Positions 44,600 through 51,558 of a stretch of DNA of 51,558 nt are shown piece after piece. Both the position numbers and the translations under genes were made by a program. Positions within the stretch are counted from its first letter, which is position 1, and every line of letters begins with the position of its first letter. Source of the stretch: Candidatus Colwelliibacteriota bacterium (GTDB taxonomy: Bacteria; Patescibacteriota; Minisyncoccia; UBA6257; Colwellbacteraceae); the NCBI GenBank assembly GCA_028710275.1, contig JAQTUL010000005.1, positions 1-51,558 on the forward strand, written 5' to 3'. The notes beneath the pieces are model-generated. The model saw nothing but the letters and a program-made list of their open reading frames with translations, was not told the origin of the DNA and made no database searches.

Positions 44600-47215
44600 T
44601 TAAATCCTCGGCCTTCTAAGCGCTTCCCATATGGAGCCAATCATGTTTGTAAACAGATTTCGGAGAGAGGGAGACTTTTCTTGAAGTTCTGGCTCGAAAA
44701 CCTTAACCTCGAAATCGGACTTGTCTGAATCATTATAACACTGGCACGATGCGTCAGGACTTAATCCACAAAGGGCTCTGTCATTATTTCTGCAGATAAG
44801 TTCATATATCGTCGATCTCTTCGGCGCCGGATGATCCCCTGTATCAGCTGTACTTCCGGATGTCGGCAAGCTGTTTATAGCTCCTGTCCAATTATCCGGA
44901 TCGCCTCCGGAAGCCACAGATGGAGTACATTTAAAAACCGTCTGAACACCAGAATCAGGAACGATGGAATTCCAAATAATATCAATAAGCTGATTTAGAA
45001 GTATCTGAGGTTTAGTCGGACGAAATTCAGTAACAACGGGCTTTTGCATGAATCTGACCTGTTTTGAATCAGTAGTAGCACATGCAGGTGATCCGCCCGG
45101 GATAGTTTTTGATGATTTGACACTGTAATAATCGAAATCCTTACATGACCACGCGAGACATTCTCCGTCATAGTTACATACTTGACTGCAGTTACAGTCA
45201 CCGCAATTCTTTCCGTCAGCATCGCAGCAGGTTGAACATGATTCATGAGTTGATCCGCAAGCCCGGCTAATACAGTGAGCGTCATCGCTCCAGTATTCGA
45301 CACAGACGGAATCACAGAGAGAACAGGAGGCACAATAATTATTACTGTCTCCCGGCTTGCAATTTCCGCAATCGAATCCGGTGCTATCTCTCGCCACGCA
45401 CTGAGCCTCCGTATCAATATTCGAACTTCTCCAGTTGCATGTATAGGGATCCCTATAACACTCGAGTGAAAAATTCTGGGTGGCGCTTATATTAGAAGCC
45501 GTATAATTCCCTGAAACGATTCCTGAGCCGGAGCCGTTTACTGACCAATTAGGAGATAGATTGCGGCAGGTCACGTTTTCATTATCAGGCGATCCCCCTC
45601 CAATCACACTCGCGCAATTATTATTAGCCCTTCCTGACCAACCGATATCGGTCGACGTTATCTGACCCGGCTGTTTAGGAAGACAGACTGGGTTAGGAGT
45701 ATTAACTGTCGTCGTTACATCGTTCGCCGGACATCTAAGGCCGGCTCCTCCGCATACAGCCGAACAGGCAGCCAAAGTCACATAACAGCGGCCTACTCCT
45801 CTAATAGCCTCGCAGGCGGCCAAATTGGCGTACTCGGCAGATGAGCATGAGCCACCACCACATGAATAGAAGGTCTGACCACAGGCATTATCACAAGTCT
45901 GACCGGAATAGCACGGTTTACCGTTCACCGACGGGTCTCCGGATATCACCCCTCCGGAACATATCGCTCCGGCTGGAATACCTCGGCAGCTTGAGTCGCA
46001 GAAATAGGCTGAAGGCGGAACACATCTTGGGTCATTGAGAGACTCGATACGTTCATTATCATAGTCGCTATTGCAGGAGATTCCATCGCCGTCGCTTCCT
46101 AAGTCCGTCCACGTCACATAGGTTGTTTCTTTCCCCGGTATGGAGCTGCATTTACCGCAGGTTTTATCACAACACAAATCTTTGGTCGGAGTTGATCCAT
46201 CACAATCCTTTCCATCTCCGACAGGAGTATATTTTATATCAATCAGTCCATCCGAAATATCAAATCCGGAACATGATGATTGTCCGGCGTTCGGCTGATA
46301 ACAGGCACCTGGAACGGGACATGATGTGTTACAGGTCGGCTTTACAGTCGCGGAAGAGTCTATCGAATCAGTCGTCCTGCGGCCCGTCGAAGTATTGTAA
46401 TAAGCATAATCATTTTTACAGGTTATCTTATATGTTTTTTCCGTATTGGATACCCGGACACCAACTTGATTCTCAGTCTTCCCTCCAGTATCAAAGTCTG
46501 AAGACATGCAGCTATCGGCTCCGATCGTGGCCCATTTTATTAAAGCCGAACCGTCATCGCTGCATGATGACGTCAGTGTTATTCTCGGAGGTTGCGGACA
46601 CATAGAACCATATACTGTCAAAGCGCCATTCGGGCAGTTTCCTTCCGAGGGAGGATAGTTATCAAGCTCGAACTTCTTACAATAGGAACCGCACTCCGCC
46701 GATACGGTGTCTAATGCCCCGTCAGCTCCGGCAGCACAGCATGTCTTATATGCAGAATTTCCAACACTACCGCAAGAACAATGACCGGGATATAGATGAT
46801 ATGGATCATCGCTCTCAGGATGATATTTATCGGCAAGTGAACATGTGTCGCTCAACTCTACAAGGGTGAAGCTGTAACTATAACAAATGCCGGCATCTAA
46901 TGAGCACTCTCCGGGGTAACCCCAGATATCATCTTCGCATGAATTGCAGTCGCTGGAATATTCGGTTTCAGTAAGACTGTATTTCTTCCAGGCTATGGTA
47001 TCCCTCGCCTCTTGCCTGCAAAAACTGGCATCGATATCCGAAAATTGGTCGCAAGCCGGAAGACACGCCGTCCCACAACCACCAGAATCCGTCTTCGACG
47101 GACCATTATTACACTCTCCGCTATATATCGTCCTCTGTGCCGCAAAAGTCGCCGTCCCGCAAGATATACAAATCGCAAGGGCGAAAAAGAACGTTATGAT
47201 TGTCTTTCTGGTCAT
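44600..47215 (-). CDS. Large secreted Cys-rich protein of unknown function
   Basis: Signal peptide; dozens of Cys in CxC/CxxC spacing; Ig-like segments such as RITLTSSCSDDGSALIKWATIGADSC. Confidence 0.85.
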   Translation of the reverse strand: MTRKTIITFFFALAICISCGTATFAAQRTIYSGECNNGPSKTDSGGCGTACLPACDQFSDIDASFCRQEARDTIAWKKYSLTETEYSSDCNSCEDDIWGYPGECSLDAGICYSYSFTLVELSDTCSLADKYHPESDDPYHLYPGHCSCGSVGNSAYKTCCAAGADGALDTVSAECGSYCKKFELDNYPPSEGNCPNGALTVYGSMCPQPPRITLTSSCSDDGSALIKWATIGADSCMSSDFDTGGKTENQVGVRVSNTEKTYKITCKNDYAYYNTSTGRRTTDSIDSSATVKPTCNTSCPVPGACYQPNAGQSSCSGFDISDGLIDIKYTPVGDGKDCDGSTPTKDLCCDKTCGKCSSIPGKETTYVTWTDLGSDGDGISCNSDYDNERIESLNDPRCVPPSAYFCDSSCRGIPAGAICSGGVISGDPSVNGKPCYSGQTCDNACGQTFYSCGGGSCSSAEYANLAACEAIRGVGRCYVTLAACSAVCGGAGLRCPANDVTTTVNTPNPVCLPKQPGQITSTDIGWSGRANNNCASVIGGGSPDNENVTCRNLSPNWSVNGSGSGIVSGNYTASNISATQNFSLECYRDPYTCNWRSSNIDTEAQCVARDSTGFDCGNCKPGDSNNYCASCSLCDSVCVEYWSDDAHCISRACGSTHESCSTCCDADGKNCGDCNCSQVCNYDGECLAWSCKDFDYYSVKSSKTIPGGSPACATTDSKQVRFMQKPVVTEFRPTKPQILLNQLIDIIWNSIVPDSGVQTVFKCTPSVASGGDPDNWTGAINSLPTSGSTADTGDHPAPKRSTIYELICRNNDRALCGLSPDASCQCYNDSDKSDFEVKVFEPELQEKSPSLRNLFTNMIGSIWEALRRPRI

Positions 47216-47895
47216 TGCATTCGATTATTCATCTGACCAACGAGATAGGTCACGTGTATTACCGGATCGGAAGATATATCAGCAAGCCTATCACTCCAGC
47301 TCTTAGAAATATTTATTCCAAAGTTCATCTTTTTTTCAAACACCCCGGAATATATTTCTTTATCGATAAGAGCTGTTCCTATTTTGTCTCCTCTTTTAAC
47401 CTTTCCTTGGACGACATCTTTCCACGCAGAAGCATAAAGAAAAAATGTATGTCCTTCATCTTTATGTCCGGCGGAAAGATAATCGATAGTCCAATCATCA
47501 TTATCCGTAAAAACCACCCTGGGATCGGTCCTATTCTTTCCTTTAAAATATATAGTCGAATATCCGTCGGTCGGAGCTATTATCTCTACTTCTCCTTGAT
47601 CGAGAAAAAAGCCCAGCCCTCCCACAGGTTTGATTTCCCCCTTTCTCACTGGAACGAATGCTTTTGCGCATACTGACTGTCCGGCAAAAAGACAATCTCC
47701 CGCTACAGGCTGCACCACGGCAATATCTTCATTTTCAATCTGCACATTCTGTTGAGATAAGTCATTTTTTGTCGTTCCGTCTAAAAGTCCAGTTATGGTC
47801 TCCGGGGTCGTAAAGTAAAGATACGCTAAAATGCCGATTATGACGGCGACAATGGAAACGAGAGCGACTACAAGCAATATTCTTTTATTATTCAC
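47212..47895 (-). CDS. Membrane-anchored protein, M23-like degenerate fold candidate (paralogue 1)
   Basis: N-terminal TM; FFLDQGEVEIIAPTDGY...VKRGDKIGTALIDKEIYSG. Confidence 0.65.
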   Translation of the reverse strand: MNNKRILLVVALVSIVAVIIGILAYLYFTTPETITGLLDGTTKNDLSQQNVQIENEDIAVVQPVAGDCLFAGQSVCAKAFVPVRKGEIKPVGGLGFFLDQGEVEIIAPTDGYSTIYFKGKNRTDPRVVFTDNDDWTIDYLSAGHKDEGHTFFLYASAWKDVVQGKVKRGDKIGTALIDKEIYSGVFEKKMNFGINISKSWSDRLADISSDPVIHVTYLVGQMNNRMQ

Positions 47896-47946
47896 CCCTT
47901 TGTCTAATTCTAGTTAACGCAGAGAATACGGTAAAGTGCACAAGCT

Positions 47947-47976
47947 AAAAAAAGCCCGCCATTAATGGCGGGTCTT
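47947..47976 (-). terminator. Terminator overlapping the 3' end of 47962-48666
   Basis: ACCCGCCATTAATGGCGGGCTTTTTTT on the minus strand. Confidence 0.85.
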
Positions 47977-48666
47977 GTCCACATCGGACATTTCGAATTC
48001 ATTCATCACTGATGTCATATAGGCTTCAGGTCCGACAGGTGATTCGGTCTGATAACAGTCTGCAATCCATTTGGTCGGCATTATGCCGAAATTAGCTTTT
48101 TCGGCTAATTTTCCGGGGTATATCTCACCGGCAATAATGGCTACGCCGATTATTTCCCCCGCCTGTATACTGCCTTCCTTAACCGACTTCCAGCCGGAAG
48201 ACTCAAAGAATATGGCACAAATCCTCTTTTCTCTCATTATGCTTTCAGAGGTGAGAAACTCCATATCCCACGGAACTTCGGAAAAGACGACCCTTGGACT
48301 TCTTTTATCTTTATCCCTGAAATAGAGATGGACATATCCGTCGATAGGAGCGATAACGGATACCTCTCCTTCAGGAAGAAAAAATGATACGCCTCCGGCC
48401 GATCTTCCAATATTTGAAAACGAAGGCTCAACCGCTAGATGACGATATCTTTCTTCAAGAAACAAATACTTCCCGCTTGGGACGTTCTTATTCTCCCTGG
48501 TAATACTTTCAGTCATAGCAGCCTCTTTATGAATATCCGGTTCCGAAACTATCATTTGAGATTCATCCGTACAGACTTCCGGTGATTTCATTACGGGTAT
48601 CAGAAACATCATTAATAGCGATATAACGCCGACCGCGATGACGTATCTTACTTTGCCTCGTGACAT
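47962..48666 (-). CDS. Membrane-anchored protein, M23-like degenerate fold candidate (paralogue 2)
   Basis: N-terminal TM; FFLPEGEVSVIAPIDGY...IQAGEIIGVAIIAGEIYPG; SD GGAGGGG before ATG. Confidence 0.7.
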   Translation of the reverse strand: MSRGKVRYVIAVGVISLLMMFLIPVMKSPEVCTDESQMIVSEPDIHKEAAMTESITRENKNVPSGKYLFLEERYRHLAVEPSFSNIGRSAGGVSFFLPEGEVSVIAPIDGYVHLYFRDKDKRSPRVVFSEVPWDMEFLTSESIMREKRICAIFFESSGWKSVKEGSIQAGEIIGVAIIAGEIYPGKLAEKANFGIMPTKWIADCYQTESPVGPEAYMTSVMNEFEMSDVDKTRH

Positions 48667-48703
48667 GAAAACCCCTCCTTCCTTTTAAATGGACTATGCC
48701 CGA

Positions 48704-48732
48704 AGGATAAGTCTAGCCGACCAGTCTGTCAA
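48704..48732 (-). promoter_or_regulatory. Promoter TTGACA-N17-TATCCT
   Basis: Upstream of 47962-48666. Confidence 0.6.
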
Positions 48733-48738
48733 AATAAA

Positions 48739-48765
48739 AAGGAGGGTCAGTGACCCTCCTTGTTT
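48739..48765 (-). terminator. Terminator of 48765-49529
   Basis: AAGGAGGGTCACTGACCCTCCTTTTTATTTT on the minus strand. Confidence 0.85.
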
Positions 48766-49529
48766 TAATGCGCACATCTTTCGATGTCGAGCATTATTCC
48801 CCACACTTCGTCCGAATATGTCTTCACGGCTGAATTATATTTTTTTAGTTTTTGACATGCGGTCTTTTCCTTATAAAAACTACTGGTATCAGGATCATGA
48901 CCGGCAAGATGTCTTCCAACCGTCTCGATGGCTTCATTATAGCTATCGAATGATTCACTACCCCATCCGAACGGATTGTAGGGCTTGAAGAGGTTTTTGC
49001 CGCCGGTGGATTCTCTCATCGCTATAGCCGGTAGAAATCTCCAATCCAGCTTTAGTTTCTGGGATACTCTCACAAATACAGCACCGTAACCGGCAAGTGG
49101 AGCGCCCTTCTCTTCGAAATATCGGTTAATAGCCATAATACCCGATTCCGCCGAAACATCCGATTCGACTATCTGTCCGTCGGAATTCTCGATGAAAAGA
49201 TACTCTATGACCACTTCACCTCTGGATACACCGAGTGATCTGGATGAAATAGTCACCCTATTAACCTTTATTTCTTTCTCTTTTTCGACCGGATATAAAT
49301 TTTCGATTACGATCTCCTTATATATCGCCGGTCCTGGGTCCGCTTTCTCCTGCATCTCGCTTACCTCAAAAAGCCGATATGGCTTCTCGGTTTCGATCGA
49401 CGCTATGGCGATCGGTAGTACTGCGGTTTTGGATATTTTCATCTCACCGCTTCCTATCAATCGGCCGCTCCCGGAGAACGAAGTCATGATAAAGAGCATC
49501 ATGACAGCGGCTATCAGGCGTTTTCTCAA
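48765..49529 (-). CDS. Secreted lysozyme/transglycosylase-like protein
   Basis: LKLDWRFLPAIAMRESTGGKNLFKPYNPFGWG resembles bacterial lytic transglycosylase/glucosaminidase-type domains; TTG start with SD GGAGG. Confidence 0.7.
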   Translation of the reverse strand: MRKRLIAAVMMLFIMTSFSGSGRLIGSGEMKISKTAVLPIAIASIETEKPYRLFEVSEMQEKADPGPAIYKEIVIENLYPVEKEKEIKVNRVTISSRSLGVSRGEVVIEYLFIENSDGQIVESDVSAESGIMAINRYFEEKGAPLAGYGAVFVRVSQKLKLDWRFLPAIAMRESTGGKNLFKPYNPFGWGSESFDSYNEAIETVGRHLAGHDPDTSSFYKEKTACQKLKKYNSAVKTYSDEVWGIMLDIERCAH

Positions 49530-49587
49530 TTTTATTCCTCCTCACTATTTATTTTTCAAAGACCCCATAAACAAGTCTTATGGGGCA

Positions 49588-49615
49588 ATAATATCACTTT
49601 TTTGTATTTTGTCAA
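49588..49615 (-). promoter_or_regulatory. Promoter TTGACA-N16-TATTAT
   Basis: Upstream of 48765-49529. Confidence 0.55.
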
Positions 49616-49624
49616 CATAAACCC

Positions 49625-51558
<1,934 letters not shown>

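Noticed and set aside
44995-45417. 140-aa alternative-frame ORF and several long + strand ORFs inside 44600-47215
   Set aside because: Overlap the Cys-rich gene, whose frame has a signal peptide and coherent domain composition.

Overview
The window looks like a housekeeping-rich chromosomal segment of a small-genome bacterium, most likely Patescibacteria/CPR and probably Parcubacteria-like. That placement is inferred from gene content (DUF4012, short PheT, ThrS without TGS, rplK without rplA, LamG pilin); no 16S rRNA is present. Recognisable genes are ftsX, ftsE, prfB, pyrG, an ftsB-like gene, lepA, secA, hpf, murB, rnc, nusB, rpmF, rnhB, dnaE, thrS, miaA, gatB, rplK, nusG, secE, gyrB, pheT, pheS, gatA, gatC and ligA (cut by the right edge). 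Two small genes missing from the ORF track were found by eye: rpmF (L32) at 23928-24089(-) and a 50-aa Lys/Ala/Val histone-H1-like protein at 17845-17997(-). There are five clear tRNAs (Thr, Gly, Asp, fMet, Met) and one abnormal one. No CRISPR array, transposase or prophage was seen. Observations most worth following up: (1) an orphan intergenic transcription unit at about 30633-30848(+) with its own promoter and terminator and an anti-Shine-Dalgarno-like segment; (2) three tRNAs with T-loop TCCGATT, i.e. C at the near-universal U55 position; (3) an abnormal tRNA with an enlarged anticodon arm at 41973-42052; (4) an 87-bp near-perfect duplication of the tRNA-Asp 3' end plus its terminator; (5) a family of long palindromes with core TGACGGCCGTCA; (6) a terminator/anti-terminator-like leader just upstream of murB; (7) a consensus promoter with an operator-like inverted repeat between -35 and -10; (8) a secreted, Cys-rich envelope cluster at 44.6-49.6 kb built from separately transcribed genes. 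None of these is proven to be a new system from sequence alone.
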